Shown here: positions 10,901 through 24,172 of the stretch, one piece after another
How the letters are laid out: each line of letters starts with the position of its first letter
Position numbering within the stretch: the stretch's first letter is position 1
Assembly: GCA_023374025.1 (NCBI GenBank)
Contig: SIJG01000010.1
Location: forward strand, 1,835,660 to 1,899,659
DNA: 64,000 nt
Direction: 5' to 3'
DNA from: Heterodera schachtii
Taxonomy: Eukaryota; Nematoda; Chromadorea; Rhabditida; Heteroderidae
Notes under the pieces: generated by a model
Databases searched by the model: none
What the model was told of the DNA's origin: nothing
What the model saw: only the letters and a program-made list of their open reading frames with translations
Made by a program: the position numbers and the translations under genes

Positions 10901-12622
10901 CCCATATTTAAATAAAAATCAGGCACCAGTAATAACCAGAGAAAGACAAATGGGCAACCCTTTTTTTTGTTCATAAAAAACGGAGAGTCCCAAGGCAATG
11001 GCGTTTTTCACACAAAATATGCCTCAATTTGCTGAAATTGGACCATGACAGTAGCACTCTGACCCTACCGACCGTGTCATAATCGCTGGTCGCCTTGCCA
11101 AACACGGGGAAGTTGCGCTCCTCCGGCTCCTCAATGTACGCGTACTCTTCCGCCGCCAGCTTGTGGAACAGGTCCCGGTACACCGTGAAGAATTGTTCTT
11201 GCTCCTCCTCGGACAGTTCAATGTCAACATTTCTTGGAGACGTGGCGAAGGGCATCGCGGCGGAAAACAGTCCACCAACAAAGCCGGCGGCAACACCGCT
11301 GCCACCGCCCTGGCGAAAGCATGACGTGCTCATGTACGGCTCCAAGTTGATGCCGGTGTCACGGCGTTCCACACCGCCGGTCGAGTCGGTGGTCTGCTGC
11401 TGTTGGTAGATGATGTTCTCCCGGTGACGGTCGTAGAATGCACCTACGAAAAAAAAAGAATTTTAAATGCCGAAAATTTGGACCAAAATTCCTTTTCATC
11501 ATTTTTGTGCCAGTTAAATTCCCAAAAAATTGCTTCCAAATGTACGTTTTCAAAATGTCCAATCTGCCAACTGCAAGACAATCCTGACCCCTAACCAACG
11601 CAAAAATTCCTCAAAATTGGAAATCGCTTAAAACGAAGATGAAAAAATGTAGAATTAAGTTTTGGTTCCGTACCAATGGCCAATTTTGGGCGATTCCATG
11701 AATCAAAAATGGTTTAAAATTCCATTTGCTTACGTTCTTGGGGGTCGAGCAGCACTTCGTAGGCCTGTTGAATGAGCACAAAATAGGCGGTGCACTCCTC
11801 CGCCCTATCAGGGTTCTTGTCTGAAAAGCAAAAACATATATAAATATAGGACGGACGGGTAATGAAATTTTCAAGAAAATTGCCACTGATGGAAAATCTA
11901 TACGGCACCAGATTTGCAACAAAAAAAAGAAAGACATATTTTTGGCAATTACGAATTTCTTGGTAACTAATAAAAACCCTGTAATTTGTAAAGACCAGAC
12001 TGGCCCGGCGGCATGACGGGCTTTTTACCGGGCCCCTCTTTTTGAACAAACCACCGGGACCAGGCCGCCCGGTAAAACGGGCTTTTTTTGTCCGGGCTCC
12101 CAGTCCCGGTCAATTGTATAAGCACGGCATTTGCAAAGGTCCCTAACTTTTGTGTAAATTTTTGGTGGACCAAAAATGTGCCGTCCCAACACCAATGCCA
12201 TACCAGGGTGCCATTGCAATGCAAGACGCTTGAACGACCGCTTAATCTCATCATCGGTGGCTTCCCGCGACACCTCCAACAGGTCATAATAGCAGCGGCT
12301 CTGCAAGGCGTGGAAAAATATATTAACGACACAAAATACGGACCAAGAGGCCTATAAATTTGGATTTCCATTTTTGCCCGGGGGTTCAAAAACACAATTT
12401 AGGGCTGGTGGAAACCGTTTTTTTTGAAATTTTTCGAATTGCGTCATGCCCTCACCTAACACTAATGGGAAGCCTTCAGAAACGAATTGTCCAAATCTAA
12501 TTAGCCAGTTTAATGCTTACAATTAGTAACCAACCGACCTTTGGCTCAGTGCTACCACCGGCAGCGCCGCTTTCTTTGAAGAACGATTGGGCGCGTTCGT
12601 AAAATTTGTCCCAAATACCCAT
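7937..12622 (-). CDS. DNAJC21-like J-domain / zinc-finger co-chaperone
   Basis: This is an Hsp70 co-chaperone of the DNAJC21/Jjj1 type, which in other eukaryotes acts in late pre-60S ribosome maturation. Exons: 12622-12539, 12300-12204, 11820-11734, 11443-11073, 10791-10624, 10135-9999, 9729-9475, 9046-8407, 8125-7937. All phases close, giving 675 residues. A 28-residue leader precedes the J domain ([20 protein letters not shown]). The HPD triad is split across an intron (HP/D), followed by a [13 protein letters not shown] helix. Next come YDRHRE, the family block [20 protein letters not shown], a basic helical region ([14 protein letters not shown]) and a C2H2 finger (CIVCEKNF...SHQRSKKHR) split between exons 7 and 8. 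A very acidic/Gln/Lys region of about 200 residues precedes a second C2H2 finger (CTSCGAEF...HLRDSGH) and a KKK end. Domain order and spacing match DNAJC21. Confidence 0.93.
10280..10400. repeat. Modular GGCGACGTTT repeat in a DNAJC21 intron
   Basis: Three or four copies of a 10-12-bp word (GCGGCGACGTTT and variants) end in GGGGTGTACC. The look is that of one arm of the foldback elements listed elsewhere. The partner arm was not found, so this is probably a truncated copy. Confidence 0.45.
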
Positions 12623-13364
12623 ATATAATTAATCAATTTATACACCTATGCATATACAAAATTACAATTCCCTAATATATTTTAAATGCCACGCAAAAAT
12701 GTTGCAATAAAATAAAATAAATAAAATGTATGACCTCAATTAACGAATTCTTTCAATAATTCCGAAGCGAACAAAATGTTGGAAAAACAAAATGACTCAC
12801 AAAATGCGTTTTTTTTCTCCTTTTTCTTTTATTTTGTCATATAATAATCACACAGAAGACGAGAAAATAAATTGTGGTTTTGTGTGTGTGTGCCAATAAT
12901 AATAAAATGATTGGACAACAAACGCGACATTGTTTGATCAATGATCATGCATGATCTGGATTCGGGGGACACACGACCAGCAGCAGCAGGAACAGCAAGG
13001 ACCGGATTTTCTGGATAGAAACCAAACACACATAATAAATAGGTTTTTTTTGTGATAGAGAGGGTTTCTTTTTTGGAAACGACCCGACAGGTCCACCTTT
13101 TGAAAAATTCCCAAATTTTTTTTTGTGACCCAAATCCGCGAATATACAATGAAAAAATTAACGGATTTGGGTTTGTATCCAGGCAAAAAATTCAGACAGA
13201 TGACAGCATCCGGTTCCGGTCTTGAGAGAGGGGCAGGGAACACACACATGAACCCAAAAAAGAGCGAACGACAGAGAGAGAGAGAGAGGTGCTGGCGTGG
13301 TGGGAGGAGGGGAGGTGGGGGAGAAAAGGAGGAAGGGAAAGGGGGCTGAACAGAAGAAGTTTTC
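12623..13364. other. Intergenic between DNAJC21 and GSK-3
   Basis: AT-rich upstream region of DNAJC21, followed by the 3' flank of GSK-3. It holds three closely spaced TGATCA/ATGATC words at 12935-12957 and a GA run at 13271-13290. I see no coding signal. Confidence 0.5.
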
Positions 13365-16300
13365 TCAAGCTGTTTGCGCAGCATTCGGTGCCGTCGTCGC
13401 TGCTGGCGTCGCTGTCGTGGTCGTCGCCGTTGTGGTGTTACTGTTGTTGTTGCTACTTTTTGATGGTGGCGCCGCAACGCCTCCGCCGCCCGACGACGAC
13501 AATTGCGGCACGCCGCCGGTAGTAAACGGTGCCGCCGCGTCCGATTTCTTACGATCACTGGTGCCTGCTCCTGCTGTCGCTATACTCGCCTATAAAAGAG
13601 GGTAGGGGGTAGAAAGCAAATAATGCTGATGACAGACGAGGAGCCATGGAAAAGGGTGGATACACACATATAGGTATATGTTATATGTTTATTGATATGG
13701 CCAACCGCCCATTTTTTCTATTACTCATAGATATGACTGTGCAAAATTGGCCAATGCTTTTCGTAATGATTGATTTTTCAAAATACTAAGGCTTATGAAT
13801 GCGCTGATTGTGAGCAGCACGAGAGGGGAAGGGGGGGGGGGAATAATATGTAATTCAAAACTCATGCATATTAAGTTCGGTTTAAAAAGTAAACAAACAA
13901 ACGAAAAATGGAGCCTCATTTTTTAAAAATAAAAATGGGAATGCAAAGGAATTTCTTAGCATTAAAAATTTTTTTTTTGTATTTCAATTTTCATTGGACC
14001 CTATACCTTATAAATAGAAAAATAACCAAAAACCTGAGTCACTTTTTAATGACTAATAAAAAATGTTTTAGTGACCCGCCCCCCTCTAATAAAGCCCCTG
14101 AAAAATAGAACTCTCAGGGGGATTTATTATTAAATATGGTTAGTAACACCACAAATGCTCCCCTAATGTGCCCACCTGCTGTTTGCTGTCAGACTCGTCC
14201 GTTTTCACCTCTCCACCACCGACCCCCTCCTGCTGTTTGGCACCACCACCGTCCGGCGCCGTCGAGGTCTTTGGCATCGTCGAGGAGGCGGAAGCGGACT
14301 GACACTTTGGCACCAATTTGTCGTTCAGACGGGGCTCAATCTGCAGCTCGTGCTCCGTGAAGTCGAACAGTGGCGGCAACGGGCCACCGGTGGACGGCAT
14401 TTTGCAGGTTGGCGAGCGCAACTCGTCAAAGAAGTCGTGTGCCAACGCCTCGAACGGAGAAGGACGAACGCTCGGCGTGTACTTGAGCAGATGGGACACC
14501 AAATCGATGGCTTCCTGAGGCGTACGAGCACGGAACACCTAAAAATGAAAAAAAAAAGTAAATTCCAAAAATGCATGAAAGTTGTCCCATAAATTTCGCT
14601 AAAGTAGAAAAAAATTTCCTAGCTGGAACAGCCGAACCAACCAACAACTCATTTATTATTTTTTTCCTGAGTTTTTTTTTTTGTTTTTTTTTGAAAATTG
14701 AGACAAATCAAACGTATTCGGACTGCTTTTTTGTACCAGTCCATATCAAATAATTTTTGGCTCGCTGTGCCACAACATAAAATCACCAAAACAAAAATTA
14801 TTTGGGGAAAATGGGTAAATGAAAATTAACTTCTTGATAAACAATTTGAATTACGGTGTAAATTTGTAGCTCTAATATCACGAAAATGAATGAATGGATG
14901 AACCAACCCGGTGCCAGGGATGCGGTCGAATCATCGGGAAGCGAAATTCGGTGTAGTTGGGGTTCATCTGTTGGATTTCATCGCGCGACGGTGTGCCCAA
15001 CACTTTGATGATCTCCACCAGCTGATCAACACCTGCTCAAAATATATAATACATAAATATAAAAGTCGAAAGCCCTTAGTGTAAAAAGTATATATCTGTT
15101 AATATTAAAAATTAAACCAAGTTTTTGCTCCAATAAAACAAAAGACCATACCACGCCCTAATCTTAACTGGGACGGGGTTGTCGGGACGAATTGACCCAC
15201 ACCAGTCTCGAAAATGAAAAAATATGGGGTTTGCCCTTAAAAACCCGCAAATGCTCTTACAAAAGCAATAAACAATTCAAAAAGTAGTAGTACAAACACA
15301 CCCGAGTCGCCGGGGAAGAAGGGCTGACCAAGCAAAAGTTCAGCAAGCACTGAAAATTTAATGAAACTGAGAAAAACAAATTTTTTTTTTTACCTGTGCC
15401 CGCGGACCAAACATCTGAAAAAATTGCACCCTTTTTATGTGTTGGTAAAAAAAATATAAGCAAAAACTACAATAATATTTGTTTTGCTTGTACCAATTTT
15501 GGTCGTATAATCGGTGGCGCCAAAAATCAGTTCTGGCGCGCGATAATACCTGAAATTTGGCAGAAAAAATAGCTAACTACTTTTGATTGTCTTTTTTTTT
15601 GTTGCGCAAAAACCCAAATCTTTTCCCTGTGGCTCTATCTCAAATAAAGTGAAGCCCATCCTTGAAAAATATGAGAAATTTTCGGAAAGTTCATTTTTTG
15701 CTATTATAACGCCAAAATGTGAACTGACCGTGAACAAATGTAGGCGACGTTCGGCTCACCATGGACCAACGTTTTTGCGGACCCGAAATCACAAAGCTAA
15801 AAAGTGGTGAAAAATTAAAAAAAAATTTTTTTTTTAATGCCCACTTTCAACACTGATGTTTGCGGATTGAGCAACAAATTCTGCGGTTTTATGTCCCGAT
15901 GACAAATGCCAATGCTGTGAATGTAACTAAAAAATTGGAGGGGGATGATGGGCAATAAATTTAATAAAAAAAAACAAAGAAAAAAATTGTACCCCAATGC
16001 CCGGAACAGTTGATACATGTAGATCTGAAAAACGAATCAGTTAAATTTGTTTAAAAAGGAAGCCTTTTATCATGTGATAAATTGGATATATAATTGTGCC
16101 CAAATACAATTTCAGGGTAAGCAAAACTTGGAACTTTTTAGCAAACACGAAAAATTGGGAATTTATAATTACCGAATCCTTGACGAAGGTCAAAATTCAT
16201 TACAATTCGGGTAAGCCATTTTTAAGGATTAAAACAAAGCAAAAATGCACCAAAAACGAACAAATTCACCACCAAGAAAATATGGCTGAAAAGGTTAAAT

Positions 16301-18023
16301 TTAGTTCCATCTTTGAAAAATAAAAAAGTGATTCCCATCCATGGAAAGATGAGATTTCGGAACTGTATTACCCGAAAATTATTTGAACAAAATGTTTTCA
16401 AACGTGGAAAATTTTCACAAAAAAAAGTGTAAAATTTTAAAAAATTATTTAAGCCATTAAAATGATGTTTTTGAGCAAAATTTTGCGGTTTTATGTCGTG
16501 ACAAAGCCAATGTTGTAATTTTCAAAAATTTGAGGGTAAAAAAAATTTTATTAAAAACTGAAAAAAATTGTACCCCAATGCCCGGAACAGTTGATACATG
16601 TAGATCTGAAAAGAATCAGTTATTTTTTAAAAAAGGTTTTAAAATGATATTTGGATTAAACGACGTGGGGGGGGGAAACGACCCGGGGGGGAAACGACCG
16701 GGGGGGAAACGACGGGGGGGAACCGGCGGGGGGGAAACGACGGGGGGGAAATGAAGTGCACCCTTCAGTGAATGCCCTTACCTTTATGTACAAGATGGGT
16801 ATGATTTGACGTTGTTTTGCGTAATGCCGAGCAACTTTTGAGGAGAAAAATTGTAAATTTTTCCATTTTAAGAATTGGTAAAACCTCTGTAGACGGTGTC
16901 CGGCACGAATTCCAGGATCAAATTCAGATACACTTCATCCTTTTTGTCACCGCTTGAGTAGAAGAAGTACTTGAGCTTCACCACGTTACGATGGTCAAGC
17001 TTTCGCATTATTTGCAGCTCCCTGTTCTGGAAAAGGGATAAAAAAATTCAACACAAAAAATTGTTTATAAAATTCCGTCAAAATTTTCCAAGAATTTTTA
17101 GTCAAAAATTTGAACAAATATATAACGGCGATGATAGAAATTGACGAATCAAGGACAACAGGAAGAAGTTCATGTGGAATTTTAATAAAATCAAAAGGTT
17201 GTAGTTTTCATCTTATTTCCCCTTTAAATTTAGACAATTTCTTGTACTTTTTTTATAAGGGGCCTATTTACTGGATTAGTTCGCCTGACAAATAAAATCT
17301 TACAATAATTAACAAATTTCAAAAATAGATAAAAAAAAAAATTTGTAATCCCTTCTTTTTGAATGTTATTTAATTTGCCATTTTTGCTTTTTCGTCTAAT
17401 TTTCAAAAAAAAAATTGCAAACCAATAGGGTCACTCTTCGTTTTTGAAAAAATTTATGCCACTTAAACCAAAAAAATGTCATCAGTTCTAATACATCACC
17501 CCAGCCAGTCCAATCCACACAAAATTTGGCGGAACCTTGAAACGTTTGTCCTGCAACACTTTTTTGATGGCGACGTCCTCGTTGTTGTACACCAACTTGG
17601 CCAAATAGACAACCCCAAATGAACCGTTGCCAATCACTTTGGCCTCCGAATATTGAAGTTCGATGCTCCGTTCATTGCCAGAACCCGGACTAAAGGACAG
17701 GAATTGAATTTTGTGACAATTTTTGTTTATTTTATCCAAAAAATGGGCAAACGGAAAACGCAAAATTACCTGGCTGCCCTTACAGTTTGTTCCTGAAATT
17801 GAAAGGTATAATTAGTGGAGAAAAAACCCATGGCTTATTCTCCATTCAGAAAAATTGACGCGAAAAAGAAATAAAATTACAAAATTCTGTGAATGGTCGT
17901 CCTTTTTTGTACACATACGAATTTAAAAAGCTATAAAAATCCTCCCAATTTTTGAGTTTCGATAATTTGCAATTTCAAAAAAATTTTAGCATTTTTTTTT
18001 ACCTGTGGTCGTTTTGTACTCAT
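13365..18023 (-). CDS. gsk-3: Glycogen synthase kinase-3
   Basis: Ser/Thr kinase of the CMGC group, acting in Wnt and insulin signalling and in cell polarity. Fourteen exons: 18023-18003, 17792-17770, 17689-17536, 17026-16885, 16834-16782, 16024-15993, 15926-15845, 15796-15729, 15549-15494, 15414-15394, 15349-15302, 15032-14908, 14538-14176, 13589-13365. All phases close to 470 residues. Seen: glycine loop [11 protein letters not shown], catalytic lysine [22 protein letters not shown], catalytic loop [20 protein letters not shown], the activation loop [16 protein letters not shown] with the tyrosine phosphorylated in active GSK-3, [37 protein letters not shown], and a Thr/Ala/Asn-rich tail ending NAAQTA. 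The N-terminus (MSTKRPQEQ) is short. Several exons are microexons (21-32 nt). The original frame also reads through the donor at 14175 to a stop at 14140, but splicing to the 13589-13365 exon gives a GSK-3-like tail. Confidence 0.95.
16471..16605 (-). pseudogene. Tandem duplicate of GSK-3 exons 6 and 7 inside the intron
   Basis: The 32-nt exon at 15993-16024 ([11 protein letters not shown]) is repeated without change at 16574-16605 with its acceptor and donor. Downstream on the minus strand, 16471-16530 is a decayed copy of the next exon (the HRDIKPQN exon) with small deletions that break frame. The intact exon copy could splice to the real exon 7 in place of exon 6. Including both 32-nt copies would shift the frame. 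Confidence 0.75.
16660..16752. repeat. G-rich GGGGGGGAAACGACC tandem repeat
   Basis: Five or six degenerate copies of a 14-16-bp unit (AACGACC plus a G run), ending in AAATGAAGTGCACCC. The same AAATGAAGTGCACCC word occurs at 8320, which suggests that it is the end of a dispersed element. The repeat lies in the GSK-3 intron between exon 5 and the duplicated exon 6. Confidence 0.55.
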
Positions 18024-21000
18024 CTCCGGACAAAATGATAGGCGGTTGTTTTATGGTTTTGCTGTGATCAATGCTCGGCAGAAAAATAGGTAGCAAAATA
18101 TTTTTTATTATATAGGCAGAAATTTACTCTGTAAAAAAAAACCAATTAGGTAATTAATTGGGGGCTCACAATTAGAAAAAAGGAGTGTGAGGCGGAAAAC
18201 GGAAGAGGACAAAATAAAATAATGATGATGATGACAGTGATGGACACATTTTGTGGATGGAACAAATCAGCGGTGTGATCAAATTTGCTGTTTTTTTGCT
18301 ACTTGGACCGATAATTTGATGTGATTTGATGTCTCCTCACACCCTCCCGCCAAATCAGTCGGTTGTGTGACGGTGACGACGGACGGTTAGTGGTGGAAAA
18401 ATCGAAAATGATTTATTGATCGGAGAAAGTTGGGATTGTGAGGGGGGCACAGGGGAGGGAGGGGACATGGGAGGAGACAGGGGGTACTGACTGACTGACT
18501 GACTCTCTCATTCACTCACTCTCTTCGGTCGGTGGAGGAGGTTTATTGGTCGGTCGGTCGGTGGTCGGCGGAAAGAAGAAAAATGGAAAAAGGGGGGGGG
18601 GGAGAGAAATGAAAGAGAAGTGTACATAATGAGAGAAGAAAGCAGCAGCAGAGCAGCAAGCATAGCCATAGCCAATTGAGAAAAGTGAATGTGGGAGGGA
18701 ATGAGTGAAAATTGAGGGGAGAAATGGGAGGAGGCGAAAATGGTAGAAAAAAAATTTTTTTTTTTGGGGGGGGGGGGTCGACGGACAGAAAGAAAAACAG
18801 CCACAGAAGAGCAGCAAAGCGGAGGATGCGCTTTGCTGCTGATGATGTTTGGGTGGTGGTGGTGGTGAAGAATTGAATCCCCCAAAAAACATAGGGAGGG
18901 GGGGGGGGGGAGAACGGGTGGGCTGGGAAAATGGAATTGGAATGGCTTCGGCTTCTTCGCCCTTTTAACCCTTCCTTCTCTCGGACATATTTTCCCGCGC
19001 TTATTTTTATGTGCGTAACAAAAAAAAAAATTCATGGTGTTTTTGTCAATTGTTGGACATGTCATGGGCTTTTGGGGCTTTGCACAAACAACAAACAAAA
19101 AAAAATGGGAGGAATTTCATTTTTGTGGCACTTTTTTTGTATTTTTTTCTCTTTTGGCATTATGTAATTTTTGAATTTTTAGGGCCTCTTTTGGCATTGT
19201 GTGGGAAGTGTCAAGAAATCTTTTAAAGTAGCAAAAAGCGTCAAAATATGCCAATTTTTATTTTAAAAAGAAGGGCATCGCTGTGCCATTGATCCTTCTC
19301 AGAGATGGCACACGACACAAGCAAAGAAAAATGGTTGAAAATTGTGCAAAGCATTAAAAACAGTCAGATTTTTTTAAATCGGCGACAAAACGAAAAATTC
19401 CAACAAATTTTATGGGGAGAAAAATAGAACAATACATAATTGTGCTGTTGTAACACATCATAACAGTCGCAATTTAACAGAAAATTCTTGTTCTTCATCA
19501 AAACAACTTGAGTAGCCAAAAAAAAAAACGAATGGACGACGACGACACAACGACCGACGGACGACACTCTCTCATTTGTGTGGAACGGGGACGACGCCAT
19601 GAGGGAAAGAAAGTGTAGGGGGAGGGGGACAAATGGGAGAGGGAGAGGGGACAGAGAGAGGGGAGAGAGAGAGTGAGAGAAAGAAAAGAGAGAGAGGGGG
19701 AGAGAGATAGAGAGAGAGAGAAGAGAAAAGAGAGTGAGCGAGGGGAGAGAGAGAGAAAAACACAATGAGAAATGAGGGGGGAGAGAGAGAGGGGGGTGGA
19801 GGGGAAGAGAAGAGAGAGACAGTGGGAAGGAAAGAGAGACAGAAAAGCGACAGAGAGAGAGAGAGGCGGAGAGAGAGAGAGTGTTGCAGAACGGACCGGA
19901 GGACGGACAGAGAAAAAATGAGCAGAAAATTTGGTGATGGTACATATAATTGGCAACGGGGAGAGCACACGCCGAAGCTCCTCATCAGCAGCAAAAAGTC
20001 GTCGTTTTCTGCCCCCCTCAAATCTTTTACCATTTTTTACCCCCCCCCCCCATTCGACGACAATCCAACATCCATTCTCGCTCTTCCCGCCGCTCCGTCG
20101 TCCACGTCTTAATTTAGCGGTCGCCCACCGCAACCGCACTAAACTCACAGCACTCACTCTGTGCTGCCGTGCCAAAAAAATGCCGTTGTGGTTGGGCAGA
20201 CGCCGGCCGGACGGTGTGCCAATGCCTCTGCTGCTGGTGATGCCGCTTTTGCCGCAGTCTGTCACATATCCATCCGCGCCAAATCTCTTTCTCTCCCTTC
20301 CCCCCCATCACTCTCGGGGTTTCCATTTAATTAATTGCCCCAACATCATCCCATTCATTTTTCTTTGTTGCTGCACCGTGCCGCCGCCGGTATCGCTGTC
20401 CCCCCCCCTTTTCTACTCAATTACATCGCCGCCAAAACCAAAAAAAGGGGGCGGCAGGGACCCCAGCATCAGCAGCAAATGAGGGATGATATAATGGGAG
20501 GAGTGTGGGAGAGATTGAGAGGGGACAGACAGAAGAGGGACCAAAGGGGGTTAAGAAAAACACAAACGCCGGCGGGGCGTCCGGGGGAAAACGGCGGCGA
20601 CGACGACGGAACGCACTCTCTTTAATCTTTTGCCGCCGCCGCGTCGCATCCGCCGATCCAAATGAATGTGCACCGCCATCACCATTCCTAAGAGCAGCAC
20701 ATATATGTACATATTAGCTGTTAGCAGAATCATAAAAATCCTACACCACACCGCAAAGCTTCCGGGGTTTCATCTTTTAAGTAAATAATTTCCGTATTGG
20801 TCAGAAAGTGGCATATTAGAGAGAGAGAGAGAGAGAGATAGAGAAATTAAAGAGAAATTAAATGGTGAGAACGTTAGAAGAAAGAATGTTAGAGGAATTT
20901 GAGAGAGGAGAGAGTGTATGTATGAGAGAGAAAAATAAAAGTGGCAATAGAGTGAAAGGGTTGAGAGATTAATGAGAAATCATTGGCATTTTATATAACG

Positions 21001-23461
21001 AATAAGTGAAGGAAAGTGCCAATTAAATTTGCTCTCGAGAGTAACCAAACGCCAATTTGCCGAAAAGCCCCGGCGGAACAGAGAGAAAAGGGTGGAATTT
21101 CATTTGCCCCTCTCCATCCCATTAGCACCCACCCAATTTTGCACACGTTTAATATACATAAAATGCAAAAAAGGGGATAGGGGACATTCTTCCCGCCCCT
21201 CCCCCGCCCGCCCTATCTGGCGTGTGTTTTTTTAATGAAGTCGTTGTCGTCGTCGTGCCCGTCGTCGTCGGCCCGCGGGGTTTGCGCTTTGAGGGGGCAA
21301 TCCCCCGCCGCCGCCGGGGGTAATATTTTTTTGGCATAGTGTCTTTGTGGCATAGTGTCATACATGTGTATGATGTATTTTTTCTCTCTTTCTGTGCCTG
21401 TTGATTGGCTCTATTCGATGGATTCTCTCTGCTCTCTGTCCGTCTGTCTGTCTACCGTTGGTTGATTAGCCTCTATTATCTCCCAGTACCACAATGAGGG
21501 TTGGGCGGCAAATGGTGTTTTGAGGGTCATTTGAGAGGGGAAATTCTCTCGAGTCCGACGAGTCCTCTTTTGGAATTTAATCGGTCTCGAGCCCGTTATT
21601 TGAGGATGAGATTTTTGAAAAATTATCGAAATTTTCGAATCTTGACCCGAAAAAAAATGAAAAATCTGTTGGAAAGCACATTGTGCCGCCGTTTGCTGTG
21701 CTATGGCGGCAAAAAAATAACAAAAATGAGGAGAGAATTAAATGATGAGCCGAAAATGAGTGGCACATTGTGCTGGTTCTTTGGGTCACCATAAGAAGAG
21801 AAAATCTAGGAAAAGAGAAAAGGCAACACTTTTTTTTTCTTTTTTTCTCTCTTTGTCTCTCTTCTTCGCTCTCTATCTCTCCATCTGCATCTCATTTCTC
21901 TCTCTCTCTCACAAATCTCTGTTATATTACTCTCTCAATCTCTCCTTGTACGTATCAGCATATCTCTGTTTGTCTGGTGGGTGCCCTCTTTGTATTTCTA
22001 TCTCTTTTCTCTGCTTGTCTGGTGTTTGTTCTCATTCTGTCTGCATATGGTCTCTCATCCTTTCACACTCTCTGTGGCCCCTCCTCAAAACGATAAGCTA
22101 ACATATTTAAGCAACAAAAAATGTCTCGACACTAATTTGTAAGTGCGGAAAAATCCTAGAGGAAGGCGAGAACGGCAGGCAGCGAGAACGACTGACAAGG
22201 CTAACCACAGAGCGAGTGAAGAGAGAGAAAGAGAGGTAGGAGAGAAAGAAAGAGAGAGAGAGAGCGAGAGAGAGAGAGAGAGAGAGAGAGAAAGCTGGCG
22301 AGAGTTAATTGTTGGGGCATTATCGGCGGCGCAGGCGAACAGACGCAAAATTTTTTTTTTTATTATTTTACGGATTATTTGTGCATGGAACAGAAACGTG
22401 ACCAACATGTATGCTTCGAGACTCTCGGTCTCAACTCGGAAAAAGTTTGGGTTTCGATTTCAAATTAATTTTGATAATTCAATTACGGGCATTAATTATC
22501 GAAAGTTTTATTTTTGCAATTATAAAAGTTTAAACCAAACATTAATAAATTATACATAAATTCCAGCTCGAATTAAAAGGGGGAACAACAAATATGAAAA
22601 TAATATGTATTTATTGACACCTTCACAAAGCGCTAATTATCGAATTTTTTAATTTTAATTTTAATGGCCTTTAGTCTCTCTCATCTGTGCCCTTCCATCG
22701 GTCATTTGTTCCCTTCAAATGCCATCATTTTTGCAATTCATTCCGCCTTTTGTCCCCCGGGGGGACGGATGAATGAATCACAGTGCCTTCTCTCTCCTCC
22801 TTAGTGTCCCCCGAAGGGTTGTAAAATTGTTTTTTCTCATTTAAACAAAACCATTTTTTGTTGTCTCTCTTCTTCTGACTGTGTCTCTCTCCTACATTTA
22901 AAAAAATTAAATTATTCAACAAAATGCTTATTTCGAGCAAATAAATCGGTCAGTAAAGTTTTTGCTTCTTTTTATATTGCCATGGAAATACCGTAATGTA
23001 AGTGGACTACTGTAGGCTCTCCCATCCCCTTGTCCCCTACCACCAATTCACGCTTACAATCCCAGCAGATTGTAATTAATTTACACCGTATATTCGTTTT
23101 AAAAAAAAATACTGTATTCCCGACGAGTTTTTTGATAACGAGATGAATTGTCAGGTGTACAAATCATTTTAAAACAACTTTAATTGTGTATATAGCAAAG
23201 GGCTATTTGTCATTGTAAATTTTCGGCTTTTATAGCCCTGACTCCCAAACTGATTGTGAGCAGAAAAAAAAACGATCAAAGTTTTGAAAAACGATAAAAA
23301 TGGATAATTAAAATATAAGAAAAAAAAGCATTTTAATTTTAAAATGTTTTGTACATTGACAGCTTTCGATATGTTCCCTTGTAAGACAGCTCGAGTGTCT
23401 AAACATTTACGAGCGAGACTCGAGAATTGGTGCACTACGTCCCACTCCATATTAGTTCCTG
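18024..23461. other. Long gene-poor stretch upstream of GSK-3 with GA/CT microsatellites
   Basis: I find no supported gene. Purine tracts of GA type cover about 19617-19910, 20815-20845 and 22200-22300, with a pyrimidine (CT) tract at about 21838-22075. These make long but low-complexity open frames on both strands. GC-rich patches near 20100-20700 and 21240-21330 have no splice-consistent exons. Part may be 5' regulatory sequence of GSK-3. Confidence 0.5.
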
Positions 23462-23723
23462 CCGGCTCAGTTCCCCCCCTGCATCGTTTCCCCCCGAGAA
23501 ATTAAAAAAAATTTACTACTATCTTATAGAAATTTATCAAGAAAAAAAATCTTTGAAATTTTTTTTATAAAAATACTAAAAAATTTTTTTATAGTGAATT
23601 AATAAGATTTTTCAAAAGGAAAACGCTGAGTTTTTCGATTTTTTTTCTTGAAAAATTTCTATGTTAGTAAAATTTTTTTTTTTATTTCTCGAGGGGAAAA
23701 CAATGCGGGGGGAACTGAGCCGG
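23462..23723. mobile_element. Small foldback element, GGCTCAGTTCCCC ends
   Basis: The ends are inverted copies: CCGGCTCAGTTCCCCCC...GTTTCCCC with CGAGAAAT on the left, and its reverse complement on the right, around an AT-rich centre that is itself partly palindromic. No clear target duplication is visible. A half copy with GATGCGGGG...GAACTGCTCAG closes the window at about 63823-63862. Confidence 0.65.
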
Positions 23724-23749
23724 GGGGGGCAAGAAATTTCAATGTCGAT

Positions 23750-24130
23750 AGGCCCTAACTATCACACGTTTCTCCTGTAAGTCACTGATTTCAGAGAGTG
23801 GTAATAAACTAAACTTAAGTGGTGGTGGAGGCCGCGTGCGGCGACGGCGCGCCGTGGCGCGTATAAATGAGCAGATGGGTCCACTGCTGGCGGCGGAAGA
23901 TGCGCGGCACGCTGCGCGATGGGTGCCGCGGATGAGCCATTCATTGATCAGTGATCAGCAGTAGACGGCGACAACAAAACAAAAACGGAGTGGTGTGTGG
24001 CATTAATAGGGAGTGGGGGGGACTCAATTGGGAAATACGTTAATTATTGGGGAAATAATTATATAAATTCTGAATAAAGTGACCAGGATATTAGCGGGAG
24101 GAGAAGGAAGTGATAAAGAAATATAATGAT
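23750..24130. repeat. GC-rich duplicated block, copy 1
   Basis: Shared with 25330-25680 in the same orientation. Common features are a GTGCCGCGGATGAGCC word, TGATCAGTGATCAGCAGTAG-like sequence, GGGACTCAATTGGGAAAT, and ATAAATTCTGAATAAAGTGA leading into a GA microsatellite. Copy 1 has no convincing ORF. It may be a duplicated regulatory region or a decayed exon. Confidence 0.65.
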
Positions 24131-24135
24131 GAGAG

Positions 24136-24172
<37 letters not shown>

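Noticed and set aside
19498..20265. Long minus-strand open frame (about 255 codons) rich in Ser/Leu/Pro
   Set aside because: It is produced by the GA microsatellite at 19617-19910 and is low complexity, with no domain and no splice support. Neighbouring frames over the same tract are equally open.
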